This document shows positions 1-10,786 of a stretch of DNA of 64,000 nucleotides, one piece after another (position 1 is the first letter of the stretch; the number at the start of each line of letters is the position of its first letter). A program made the position numbers and the translations under genes. The stretch covers positions 3,224,001-3,288,000 of the forward strand of contig JAHWDD010000002.1 in assembly GCA_023897205.1 (NCBI GenBank). The letters are read 5' to 3'. The DNA is from Exophiala sp. HKRS030. Lineage: Eukaryota > Ascomycota > Eurotiomycetes > Chaetothyriales > Herpotrichiellaceae. The notes under the pieces are model-generated. The model saw only the letters and a list, made by a program, of their open reading frames with translations. It searched no databases and had not been told where the DNA came from.

Positions 1-1227
1 ACAGCAGCAGGACCAATAGCAGCGGTCGTCATCGGATGAAAAAAAAAACGACGAGCATGGGAGAGAGCAGGGGGGAGAAAAAAAAAGAAACGGCATGAGA
101 ATGACGTCCATCAGAGACGAAAGGGGGGTTTTTTTTTCCAGAGACATGTCCCAAGATGAATGTCTTTTGGTTCTCCCAATTTGTCAAGCTTGACAAAGTT
201 AGGGCTGGGGCCCGTCAAGGAGGCAATTCTGGTCGTCAAGAATGACAATGACATCGAGGGGGACGCTTTTAGTAAAGATGGGAAAAGAAAAAAAAAGAAA
301 GGAGGGCGGTCATCATGTAGATAATGATTTGATTCTTTAGACAAAAAAGCTTTCTTGGGAAAAAGGAGGGTCATCAAGGAGGGAGAAACGTGTGGCAAGG
401 GAACCCGAAAAAAATTCATGTGTGTGTGTACGCGAGGTTTTTGCAATCTCTTTCAAGAAAGATTACATACCTTAGCTATAGGTATCAAGACGGGAGTATA
501 CTGTACAGAAAGTATTGTACACATGTCACATACAGACAATTACTCCCGTAGAGTAAAATGGTACGACTTCCGGTTACGGAAGATGAAGATCCTCAATTTC
601 CACATGACGACATTCTTGCTACGAGTGAACAAATGCCACAGAGGTTCTATTTCAATACAGCAGCTATTAGGTATACAAGGTAGAGAGGTGGGTAGACAGG
701 GTATATATATTCATCCACTACGTGACAACCTCACCGAGTCAAACCTCCCTATCTTACTCCCGTATACACACAATTCATACTCATTTCGTTCCAATCGTTC
801 ACAAGAAACATCAACCACTCCAAAGATTCATGTCATAAGCACCTTTTCTTCCCTTCTGTTCAAGATTCATCATCGGGGTCCCTGACCAGTCCTCCTAACC
901 AGTACCTCATAAAACCCGTGTTCCAATCAACCAATCTCACAAAACCCCCTTTCAAAGTTTTGCCATTGCCAAAGCAATCAAAAACGATGTATTCCCAGCC
1001 AGCCAACCCTCCCAAAAATACAACGTCAATGACCCTCATGAAGAATTCCTCCCAGAAGCGCCCACGCTAGATGGTATAAAAAGCCACAAAAATAAAAATA
1101 AAAAGCGACCACTCCATAAATCACATCCCCACCACACATCTAGCTATGCTGTTTGCTAGTTGTCCCGTCTTATATGTTCCTTTTTCATCTTCATCTTCAT
1201 ATTCGCGTCGACGCCTGCAGACCATGG
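1..1227. other. Intergenic region, no gene supported
   Basis: This stretch lies downstream of the minus-strand gene ending at 1228. It holds homopolymer A runs near 41-48 and 79-86 and a T run near 129-136. Open frames here have no recognisable domains, no splice logic and biased low-complexity content. A TATAAAA-like box sits near 1074, but no credible plus-strand coding region follows it. I see nothing else. Confidence 0.5.
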
Positions 1228-2919
1228 TCACCGGAGGAGTCCACCGACGTCCACAAACGTCAAGTCATCGGGTCCACTCGGTACAGGTCGAATGGGTTCT
1301 TCATCCTCTTCTTTTTGCGACGCTAGACGGTGGCTCTTTGATATTCTCCTATCCATGGCGAAACGCATCGGCGAGCGACCTGGGCTCCTTCCTTTACTGC
1401 GTGTAGGTGAGGGTGTTGTGCCAGACACTTCGTCTTCCTCGCGAATGTGAGAATGGCGAGACAACAATCCCCCGATATCTGACAAGAACGCCTTGGACCC
1501 GGATCGGGAACTGGTGCTAGGGAGGGAAAGGCGGCGGGCTTCATGGATTGAAGCCTGTCGGGATACAGAACTCGGAGACTCTGGGTTTGCAACCAGGCCA
1601 CCAACGTCAAAAAATCCCATCTTGCTCGGGGTGTCCGGCTGTTCGGCATGCGGACTGATGGGCTCATGTAGTTGGGCTCTGAGGTCACGGAGTTTGATGT
1701 CCGTCGACGTACTGCTCATACTGTTCATCGAGCTCCGTCGCCGGCCGCGAGACGCAGAGTTAAAGTTCCAGTCTGAATTGAACGTGGAGCTGTGACGATG
1801 ATGAAGTCCCGACTCGAGGTCTTTTGTTGAGTCGTGATTGCTCGGTGTCGCTGGTTCGGCGAGACGAGGTTCTCTATTACTTCCGTGTCTGAGAGGAGCG
1901 GGCAAGGATACGCCAACACTGCGTGCTAGATCTTCGTCCGATCCCCAATGATGATGAGTGATGGAGCGTGTGCGGGTTCGAGTGACCGTGCGACTGACGC
2001 TTCGGCCGAGGGAGCTCGTTTCATCGACCGAAGGAATGCGGAACTTGGCCTTTTTGACGCCCTTGTCGCGGATAAAACTGCCAATGGCAATGGCATTCGA
2101 GACACCAGCGGCGGCGAGAATTTCGAGCGACGCAAGGAGTGACCGATACTGCTGGGAGGAGCGGCGTGAGATGGTCGTGGGGATTCGGTAGGCTGTGATG
2201 GCGATGAGGATGACGGAGAGAAGGAAGAGCAGTATCAAGGATATTTTCTTGGTGTACCGCATGGAGGACTGCCAGACCAAAGGGATGGGGAAGACAATCA
2301 GCACGACATCCGTGACCATGTCACAAGCTCCCATGACAATCAGTTGGATCAGACCCTCCCGACATTTCGGGCCTGGGTCTGGCACGACCTGCCAGTAGTG
2401 GTCAAAGGGTTGGCATTCACTGAGCGTGCCGATGACGACGCCAATGTAGGTTACAATGAGGAAGGCGTAGATGATTTGGAGGCCGATTTCGTACGATTTG
2501 GCCCACGACTTTCCGATCAGACGTTTGAGGAATTCCAGAACCGTCCATTTGGCAATCCAGATGAAAGCCGCGTAAGATATGCGCGCCGCAAGGACCAACC
2601 TACTTCCGACCTCGCGATGGTGTATCTGCGTCTCGGTCAAGCCTTGTGTCTTTGTGTTGTTGGTGCCCCAGATCAAGATAACGTGGACAAAGGCCATTCG
2701 GATCATGAGCGGGATCATACTGCACAACATGATCCAGTCTTCCCGAAACAGTCTTTCCGTACGTATCCATCGTCCAAATAATCTGATTAGGATTATTGTC
2801 ACAGAGAACAATGTACACCACCACGACACTATGAGGGTCGGGTTCATGTCCAGCCTCGACTGTATGTCGGGAGGTTCATAATGGTACATGTGCGCCTCTA
2901 TTCTATCGTGTTCCGCCAT
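1228..2919 (-). CDS. Seven-helix fungal rhodopsin-domain integral membrane protein
   Basis: A single exon encodes about 563 residues. I chose the ATG at 2919-2917; the frame stays open upstream but has no ATG there. Residues about 20-300 form seven hydrophobic segments with short charged loops, including the SWWCTLFSVTIILIRLFGRW start and a GTLSECQPFDHYW-like loop. These are hallmarks of the fungal rhodopsin domain (the PTH11-like GPCR-related family), which lies in the plasma membrane and whose ligands are mostly unknown. The remaining 260 residues are a Ser/Arg-rich, probably cytoplasmic tail. This tail carries three copies of an F-x-D-[VI]-G-G-L motif near residues 434, 475 and 553, the last at the very C-terminus. 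No retinal-binding lysine can be asserted. Family assignment is firm; function is unknown. Confidence 0.85.
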   Translation of the reverse strand: MAEHDRIEAHMYHYEPPDIQSRLDMNPTLIVSWWCTLFSVTIILIRLFGRWIRTERLFREDWIMLCSMIPLMIRMAFVHVILIWGTNNTKTQGLTETQIHHREVGSRLVLAARISYAAFIWIAKWTVLEFLKRLIGKSWAKSYEIGLQIIYAFLIVTYIGVVIGTLSECQPFDHYWQVVPDPGPKCREGLIQLIVMGACDMVTDVVLIVFPIPLVWQSSMRYTKKISLILLFLLSVILIAITAYRIPTTISRRSSQQYRSLLASLEILAAAGVSNAIAIGSFIRDKGVKKAKFRIPSVDETSSLGRSVSRTVTRTRTRSITHHHWGSDEDLARSVGVSLPAPLRHGSNREPRLAEPATPSNHDSTKDLESGLHHRHSSTFNSDWNFNSASRGRRRSSMNSMSSTSTDIKLRDLRAQLHEPISPHAEQPDTPSKMGFFDVGGLVANPESPSSVSRQASIHEARRLSLPSTSSRSGSKAFLSDIGGLLSRHSHIREEDEVSGTTPSPTRSKGRSPGRSPMRFAMDRRISKSHRLASQKEEDEEPIRPVPSGPDDLTFVDVGGLLR

Positions 2920-4513
2920 TTCGTTTTCGTGTGCGTTCGATTGGAGGAATATCGCGACGTCGGCTTCATAGCCTCGAGGAAATCGGGGGGAGATGTTTGA
3001 GCTCCTGACTATGTAAGGAAGCAGCCATCGATCTGCGAGTGAGTCGTGCACAGTCCAACACGGGTGACCTGCAAAACTGGAAGATCTTGCGCCGTCTCTT
3101 GGGTCGCGTGGGAGTCAAGTCGATATCTTGGGTATGCGGATTCGTGAGAAGCTTTCACAAGGTCGCTGCGAAATGATGAGGAGTAGTAGTAAGAACAGCA
3201 GCGAGGCACTCGGTACAAGTGGTGGTGTGGTAAGTTGAGGGCAGGCTGGAGAGTGAGGCATGACGAGCCTAGAATCTGAGGTGATGGGCATCCTCGAGTG
3301 CTGGATGGTCGGTTCAGGGACCTGGCGAGCTAGCGGGCGTTTGTGTGGGCACAAGGAGTGTGCCGGTGGACGGTGGCGCTGGTTTGCTGATAGAGCGAAC
3401 CATTTCAAGTGGACGAGAGACGGGGGAGGGATAATGGAGGCGAACGAGAGAGAGGATTAAGCGAAGCAGAGCCCACGCCATCATCCACTGAGACCGCCGC
3501 CCGCCGATGAGGAGTTCGATAGCGGGATGGGCACAAGGCCTACGGAGTACGTCAGGTAGTTTTTGGATTAGGTGCGAACTACCTCCCTTAGGGAGATACG
3601 AGTACCAACCAGCCCTCGAGATTCACGCTTATCAAAACTGTCAACCGGCCTCCTGGGCACAGACGGGGAAGGGTCTTTGGCCCAAGACATACAACACACA
3701 CGAAAAGCCCGGAAGCTTCCTCTTGCGGTACGGATGCTTGTTGGACTGTACATTTGTACTCGGTAGAGCAACCAAAACTCACGGATGTGTCCCTTAGCGA
3801 TGATGGAATTACTTCCGTACAGAAGAAAATACACGAGACCATCAATTGTTTCTATCTAGTCTCCTTGACCGTACCAACTTGTTGACGACTTCACACAATC
3901 CAATTCCTTACACCACTACATTCTCAAAAGTCGTACTAGTCCTGTCGCCGCCGGTGGGTTCACACAAAAGGCCGAGATAAGGGAAAAAGAGAGACTCTTA
4001 CGGCCCTAATAATCAGGAATCTACCCACACGCGATAAAGCAGAGCCTACTGTACGGAGTAAGAAACTTCGCTTGCTATCTCGTGGTCCGAGCCCCAAACC
4101 CTGCCTCGATGACTCGGCAATTATGGTCCGAGGCACATGTTCCAAGGTCTCCCTTCTGGGTAAAGGGTCACGCTGCACACACCTCCCTGCATGCCCATTG
4201 TCAAATCAGTGAACAGGACGAGAGTCAACCAAAATCTGGTACGCTCACTTTCATATGCAACTATGATCCTACAAGATCGGTGTCCTAAAACAATGATATC
4301 GTTTGGTACTCCTGTACTCCTATTCACGTCCACCCAAAATACTGCATGCATCCATTTCACGTCACACACGAGCATAAGTCGTTTCAAAAACACAATGCAC
4401 TAGATACAGTACGGAGACAATCTCGCAATCCAGTATCTTATACAAGTAACAAGCGAACCCCCCCCAAGTCGCATGTACAGTACTCCGTACTAAACGAAGA
4501 ACCCCTTGCTTCA
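2920..4513. other. Intergenic region with TACGGAGTA-type motifs
   Basis: This is the upstream region of the rhodopsin-domain gene and the 3' side of the gene ending at 4514. It contains TACGGAGTAC at 3541, GTACGGAGTA at 4051 and TACTCCGTAC at 4481, all exact members of a motif dispersed through the window. No coding region is supported. Confidence 0.5.
4481..4490. repeat. Dispersed TACTCCGTA/TACGGAGTA motif, representative copy
   Basis: Exact copies of the 9-mer or its complement begin at 3541, 4052, 4481, 22654, 30162, 36241, 38413, 39087, 42046, 44718, 45395, 55080 and 59616. Near copies lie at 33786, 45755, 59553 and 63000. Apart from 44718, which is in a doubtful frame, all are outside coding regions. 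Its nature (binding site, relic of a mobile element, or structural signal) is unknown. Confidence 0.8.
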
Positions 4514-5965
4514 TCAGCGGAGCCCCTCATTCACCCACTGGTTCTTGAACACTTCATCCTCTCCCCCGTAATTCATACCGTCGTCAGCCTCGACAATTCC
4601 TGTATCGTCCAGCTCGATTGCACTTGCCGGCAATGATAAGGTAGACATGTTTGGGAAACAAATATCAAATGTTCTCTCTGAGCCTTCTCTCACACCGGTA
4701 GGTTCGAGGCGGATCGGACCGGCTAGCTCCACCCCTCCGACAAACGCGTTTTGGTGGTGGGAAATGTGCTCGAGAAGACGGTCTTCGCCCTGAAATATGG
4801 CTGAAGAATCACCGCCCAAGATGCAGATCAAGCACTTGTAGCTCCGCGCCTTCTTCTCCTTTGACGCTAGGTGAGACTTGAACAGGAGCAGAGGCCGGAA
4901 ACGGACCATCGATGCCGTATACACATTGTCATCGAAGCGAGGACGACCGCGTTCGTCTTTGTCGGCCGGCGTGGCAAAGGAGCACTTGCGACAGTGGCAG
5001 GACCATTCCATGTTCCTCATCGAAACTTGGACCGATGTCTCGTACACGCCTTGTTGGACATGATAAGCGCCCTTGCAAAAGCCTGCACCGGCGAGGGCTT
5101 CGTACGGTGTAAATGTCGAGGCTGGACTGATGGGTGGTGTGAGTATTGTTGAGGTTCGCGATGTTCTCAATGTGATCGAAGCAGGCGAGGCGGATAGGAC
5201 AGGTGAGGCGCCAGCGGCACTCGACTCTGCTGAGTTCAAGACCGTTGACGGGTCTTCCCTCCACGATTCGGTGGAAGATGTCCGCTGGCGTTTCTTGAAG
5301 AGATTCCAAGACGACTTGCGACTCGCCGCGGGAGTGGGTGGCATTTTGGATTCCGTTCCAAATGTTCCAACTGTGTCACTGCGCTTCTTTGACCCTTTGA
5401 TTTCTTTCATCACGCCACCGTTCTTGTCGTCCTCTTTTCCTGCCATTCGTCCAGGTATTTGCAGATTGGGCTCATTGACCAGGCTGGAGCGCTTCTGCTG
5501 CCGTAGGTATAGCTCATTAAGGATGGTGACGGCTTTGAGTCTAGCCTCAATCGCGGAATCGATGCAGGATTCGAAGTCGGTGAAATCGTCGTTTTTACCC
5601 GCAATGACCAGATGGTGCAGGAACGTCGCTTGCACCTCGATGGTGAGTGCTTGTAGGGCGCCATACGCGATGTCTGTGCTTGCGTGTTAGAAGAGAGACG
5701 TGTAGCACTGCGGAAGATACGAGGTATATTCACCATCGCCTTGCTCAAAGTCAGTTCCGAATCGTTGAATGCCCTTGGCCGTGATCCTTTCAATCTCTTC
5801 CTGCCCTTCCTTGAGGGATTCTTCCAAAGCAAAGCTAGGAGGGAGGGCTCCCTTGGCCTTGCGACGTGCTTTGATGTTGCCGACTATCCCACCAGCATCT
5901 TTGTACGCCGTGATAAGTGCTGCTATGGCTCCTACGACCGCGATGCCGATCTCGACACCGGACAT
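4514..5965 (-). CDS. Fungal protein with STAND/Helo-like N-terminal helix domain and Cys-rich C-terminal part
   Basis: There are two exons, 5965-5734 and 5673-4514. The 60-nt intron (5733-5674) starts GTGAAT, has a CTAAC branch site and ends CACAG. The product is about 463 residues. The N-terminus (MSGVEIGIAVVGAIAALITAY) is a glycine/alanine hydrophobic helix followed by amphipathic helices to about residue 130. This resembles the N-terminal helical domain found in fungal STAND/NLR-like and HET-associated proteins, but no NACHT or NB-ARC NTPase follows. A Ser/Thr/Pro-rich linker covers about 150-260. The C-terminal region has CxC and CxxC pairs (WSCHCRKCSF; YKCLICILGG) plus an EHISHH motif that could bind zinc. 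Stand-alone proteins of this layout are common and uncharacterised in ascomycetes. Gene model good; function unknown. Confidence 0.75.
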
Positions 5966-6814
5966 GGTGGTGAAGGTGGTTCGTGTTTCTAGTCTCTGCA
6001 GATTCGTGTCGCGTGATGTGAGCTGCTAAAACAAGATGTATGATATGGGCGAAAGCATCACTGCTTCACCGGCAGGTGCCTGCAATCAGCAAGGACACCG
6101 GCCATATGGATAAACAACGAGAGCTTGCTGGGCACGATAGAGGCAAGGAAGAATTCAATTTGGATCAAAGAAGGGCTTTTGAGGGAGATTCTGATAGCGC
6201 AGAGAGCGAGAGGCAGGGAGTTCATCACCCACTCCTTTTGTTGGCCCCTAGAGACATCAAGAGTCACCACTGGTTACCTTACCTAGGTACTATTTCTGAG
6301 CACCGCGTGCGCCCTGCCCGGAACAATTGAAGGGAGACAAGACAGCCCCTTCGTCTTTGCAGGCAGCACGTTCGGCAATGAAAGCGATCTTAAAGTCCAG
6401 AGAATGGTAGCCAATGGAGTGAGCATGTGGTTCGCTACAAAGACTCGTTGTTTGGGGGCGCAGCAACATTTCCAAAGTGAGGCGGGAGCTGTTCCGAAGT
6501 ACCTTGCTTTCGCTTGTCCACGTTCCACCACTTGATTTTCCAAGGAAGCTAAGGAACTACTGTGTACCTGTGCCTATGTATGTCAGTATAGTGGCCTTTC
6601 ATCATTGTCGGCGACCTCCGTGCCCAGCATCAAGAATCAAACTGAGCCGCCCAAAGGCCATGTCGAGTCTGCATTAGCTTGTGACACCAGCCGCCAGGAT
6701 GTGCGGCATTTATGATATACATGTCATTTTTCCGTGCAAGGCGTTTTTTTGTCGTCTACGCGATGTATCTGCTTCTCCTTTGGTACTCGTACATGTCTGC
6801 TCCGTGACTCAATT
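5966..6814. other. Intergenic region, nothing recognised
   Basis: This holds the 5' flank of the gene starting at 5965 and the 3' flank of csn12 ending at 6815. The short open frames show no conserved domain or splice pattern. Confidence 0.5.
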
Positions 6815-8577
6815 CTATGCGCCTGCAGGTCTGGCTCCAAAGATCCTAACCACATTGCTACCTCCTGTGTGGAGATTGGCCTCCTCAACCCAGCCTGGCA
6901 CTGGCTCGTCTCCCATTCTGCTGTTGATGACCTTCCATATTTCTGGAAACCCAGCTTTCATCGGTCCTCCTGCCTTTTGACTGCCCGGTATTGCAAATCT
7001 CGGATTGGTATGCAGCGCAAATCCTTTGATGAGCCCTTGTTGTATGAGGCTGAGTATCACCGACTCGATCTCAGTCATTGTCGGTGTTTGCTCAACATTG
7101 TCGCCATTGGAACTCTGATGCTGGCCAACATACTCTTCAATATACTCTCCACTCTCTACATCGAAGCCTGTTTCATTGATCGCTAAATCCATATCACCGA
7201 ATTCGGTGTCAATGTAAGAGGATTTTGCGTTTGATGCGTGAGACATGAAGCCACTTGCCGGCGTCGGAGGTATGCGCCTGTTCAAGGCCCAAGCGGCAGC
7301 GTGTTGAACATATTGAAGCCTCAAGAACGGGACTTTCTTCTCTTCGCCCATGTAACCACTGAAGGAAAACGTTTTCCTGATCAAGCTTCTCCAAACTATG
7401 ATCTCGCATCTGTTCTGTAATTGGAGCAGGACAGATCGACGTAGGAACCACATTCCGGACTCTGTTTCCGCATCTAGATATTGGTAGAAAGCCCCCAGGT
7501 CGCCAGTCCGCACTATCTTGCAAAGAGGCAGGAACCTTTGACTCAGCTCGATGGCTTCAGGCCTTGACAGCAAGGACGATGATGGGAAGCGACCCAAACA
7601 CAGGTTCGCCGCGATGAGGTAGATAAGGATGGTCTTTCGGTGTTTGATTGCATCTCGATGACATTGCTCGTAGGCCGCTTGGAGAGCTGCTTGAGCACGC
7701 AGGAAATGATTGTTGGCGAAGTGATAGCGACCGAGATAATACAGATATGTAACTCGCTGGGCCGCAGGATAATACAACAGTGGCGGGGACTGTGCGTCAA
7801 TGCTAGAGAACATTTGTTGTGCATTCCGTAATTTCCGACACTGGGTCAACAGCTTGAGACACGAGTTTGCCGTCAAATAGATTCCGACACGTTTGTCATC
7901 GGCGGTTGGCCGTGAAGTACGCGACACGCCAGGACTGCCCGCAAGACACTTGATGAAGGCATCTCGCAAGACATTAGCAGCATCTTCAACGAAACTGACT
8001 TTGCCCGGAGCGCCTTCTGTGTCTGGAGTCTTGAGGAGATCGTTGCTTCTCACCAGGCTTGGGTTCCGGTCCAGATTCGAGGCGATCGTAGCCAAAGTAC
8101 GTGAAAAGGAGAGCACAATCGGTATCATAATCACTCCATATCTGGAATCGCCAAGAGCAATAACACATTGACTGAGAGGCTCCATTAGCTTAGACTCAAC
8201 AAACAGCGTCGATGCACGTACCTAGTAAGTTGTCGAATCTTCGAGGCTTTTGCATGATTATCGGCTGTGGTGAAATCTCGAAGATAGCGGAAGTAATGTA
8301 CGATGCTATCGGAAAAAGTAATGCTGAATAGCCCAAACTCATCCTGTGATAGATCTCTGTGGCATCTGGCCGATAGTTCTCCATCCTTCTCCGGAGGGTA
8401 GTTTCGATTCAATTCTGAATTGAGGTCGGCATATGGCTTTTGTCGTTCTGGCGGTAGGCTGCCAATGTCCAGTTGAATGAGTTCCGTGATACGCTGGCCA
8501 TTTTTACTTCTGATACTATCGATAATGACAGTCAAAAAGGAGTCTAGAACCGGCGTGTTGGCTCCAAATGCCGGCAT
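6815..8577 (-). CDS. csn12: CSN12-like PCI-domain protein
   Basis: The two exons are 8577-8222 and 8171-6815, with a 50-nt intron that starts GTACGT, carries a GCTAAT branch site and ends TCTCAG. The product is about 570 residues. The N-terminal exon has the conserved stretch LQLDIGSLPPERQKPYADLN-like and the RYLRDFT motif. After the junction come YGVIMIPIVLSFSRTLA, then TPR-like helices with YYLGRYHFANNHF, and a C-terminal PCI winged-helix region near residues 280-420. This matches the CSN12/PCID2/Thp1 family. In yeast its members work with the COP9 signalosome or with Sem1 and Thp3 in transcription-coupled mRNA processing. At 570 residues it is longer than yeast Csn12; the extra length is a C-terminal extension of low conservation. 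Family call is strong; CSN12 rather than Thp1 is favoured by overall likeness. Confidence 0.85.
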
Positions 8578-9398
8578 CGTGCTGCCAGGTCACTAAATGC
8601 TGTCCCTTTGCGACTCTTTCGGTGGTGTCAGGGATTCTTTTTCAAATGTCCGTCATTTGTTCAGGTTCAGCTCCGGGCTCAACTAGACAACATTTGGGGA
8701 TGCCCTTGAAAAGATCTCTCTAAAATTCTCGCGAGGCGAAACGCTATCTTAAACCTGCGTGTCGTTTGCGGCGTAACGAGTTGTTCGTTGTTCTCTGTCA
8801 CACATCGGTAAGTGACTGGGTTATTGTATTCGTATTGAGTGGCTTGCTCGAGTCGAAAATGCCATGGAGTCAAAGCGATATCAATCACGCTAGTACAAGT
8901 GCGGAAGGCCTTGGTTTAAACTAGAGTCAGCCTTTATGGCTGCGTTGTGAGGATTGCTCATGGCGATATGATGCATCTTGGGTTACCACAGAAAGCATGT
9001 ATGTGGCCTATGTGCGCAATGGCGGAGAGAATCTAACAGAAGGCCTCCACAGCACAGAATTTCCGAGCAAGGAACAGCCCGAGATGCTAGCAATAAACAC
9101 CCAACTTTGATATTCAGCCTACCAGTAGTGTAGCCCTGGAGATATCCTGGTGCCTCCCTCGTAATAAGATAGGTATGAAAGTTCGTTGGTCGCTTTGACC
9201 CTCAGTGCCCAGCACATATCTTCGTGTTCGCATCGTATGAATGGGTTGTCACGCACATCGGCGTCTTCTCTTCTCTCGCCATAAGTAGAGCAAATGATCC
9301 AAGCACTAGCCACGAGACACGACGTTCGCAATCGCTGAAGAGCTCAAACATGCTGTCTCGCGATATAATGTCCTTCAAGCAAGAATCCCATGGATCAA
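8578..9398. other. Intergenic region, nothing recognised
   Basis: Between the csn12 start (8577) and the ncs1 stop (9399), both on the minus strand. It should contain the csn12 promoter and the ncs1 3' UTR. No further gene is supported. Confidence 0.5.
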
Positions 9399-10146
9399 TC
9401 AGACCAGCCCATCGTACAGCGAAAGCGCTGACACGATCGTTTCGTCCCGCTTACTTCCCTCTTTGAATTCAGCCATGTCGAGGCTTCCGTTCTCATCTTT
9501 ATCCATCATTCGGAAGATTTTTCTCACCCTCTTCTCAGGCGTATCCTCGTCCTCGGGCAACTTGACCATAGAGCCTACCTGTATGGGCCAATTGTCAGTA
9601 GGCTGATTACATCTTTGCGATGATGGGATGTTAAACTTACCATCTTGTATATCGCCTCCACAATGGCGAGCATCTCATCAAAGCTGATCTTTCCATCGCC
9701 ATCAATATCATATAATTGAAATGCCCAGTCCAACTTGTCTTCCATCTTGCCCCGACTTGTCACACTCAGTGCGCATATGAACTCCTTAAAATCAATAGTC
9801 CCGCTCTTATCCGAGTCGAACACTTTGAAGACATAATCCGCAAAGGAGCTCGGGTCACCGAAGGGGAAGAACTGTCGATATATCTTCTGGAACTCTTGCT
9901 TGGTCAATGTGCCAGAGGGGCAATCCTTGAGGAAGCCTGGGTATATTGATCAGCGTGAAGGAACCCAGTGCGCTCATGTCTTCAAAGACGCACCTTTGTA
10001 CCATTGTTGTAACTCTTTTCTGTCGAAATGTGTAGCCTTTTGAAGTTCGTCGAGTTGGTCTCGCGACAACTTGGACTGTCTAGAAGGCGTGTATTAGCGG
10101 CAAGTACATATGAGGTCAAGTACGCTATTGCTCACTTCTGACCCAT
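9399..10146 (-). CDS. ncs1: Neuronal calcium sensor 1 (frequenin) homologue
   Basis: Four exons (10146-10136, 10079-9994, 9936-9641, 9578-9399) encode exactly 190 residues, the usual NCS-1 length. The first exon is only 11 nt and ends inside codon 4. The product starts [20 protein letters not shown], with Gly2 available for N-myristoylation. EF-hand 1 is degenerate, as in the family. EF2 ([13 protein letters not shown]), EF3 ([13 protein letters not shown]) and EF4 ([13 protein letters not shown]) carry intact calcium ligands. The C-terminus is [11 protein letters not shown]-1 is a calcium-myristoyl switch protein that activates phosphatidylinositol 4-kinase and supports calcium tolerance and growth in fungi. 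All introns are 56-62 nt with GT..AG ends. Identification is essentially certain. Confidence 0.97.
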
Positions 10147-10786
10147 ACTAGTAGCCCACCTGGGGCCTTGCGGCCAACTATTTCAAGAAATTCAGGGCAG
10201 GATCGAAATAGAATGTGCCAGGAGCCACCTCAGGAAGGTCAGGCCGTGGAGGAGTTGTGCTGCGCTCTGGTTTTCTGTAAAGGGTCGAGGAACTCGGCGG
10301 GAGCGGATGCGATTACGGATCGAGAGCAGGACAGTGGGTGTTCGTTCGTGAAGTCGTGAGAGTCAAAGAAGGTACTTGATGGAAAATGGCGCGATCGCAG
10401 TGTTTGGTAAGATCTGAAAGAAAGCAGGAGGTTTACAGCCTCACATTGTTCGGCCGGAAACAGTTGCAGTGAACCAGTCTTCGGCGCCTGGAGCCTTTTC
10501 TTTGGCGGGGAGTCAATCCGCCAAATGACAAAGCCTCGCATCTCACATTTGGAACGGAGCTTGACACTAAGAACGGGTCTGCCGCCACACGTAGATGGCC
10601 AATGATTTTTATGAACAAGGATTCTTTGATCTAGAACTTGGTCGATTGTTGTGCAGTCGGGATAATTATCTAGGTCCAGCAAAGACTGGTCAGCAGCCGT
10701 AACTACTCGTGAGAAGATGACTGCCGCCGATCAACGTGATGTTCCCCATTCCCAGAACTGTGCCAATCCCAAACTCCATGCCTAAT
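10147..10786. other. Intergenic region between ncs1 and rpn6
   Basis: Contains the ncs1 5' flank and the rpn6 3' flank. A minus-strand open frame of about 147 codons (10682-10239) has no recognisable domain and is probably chance. Confidence 0.5.

Noticed and set aside
1074..1450. TATAAAA box near 1074 driving a plus-strand gene
   Set aside because: The frames downstream overlap the antisense end of the rhodopsin-domain gene and have no domain.
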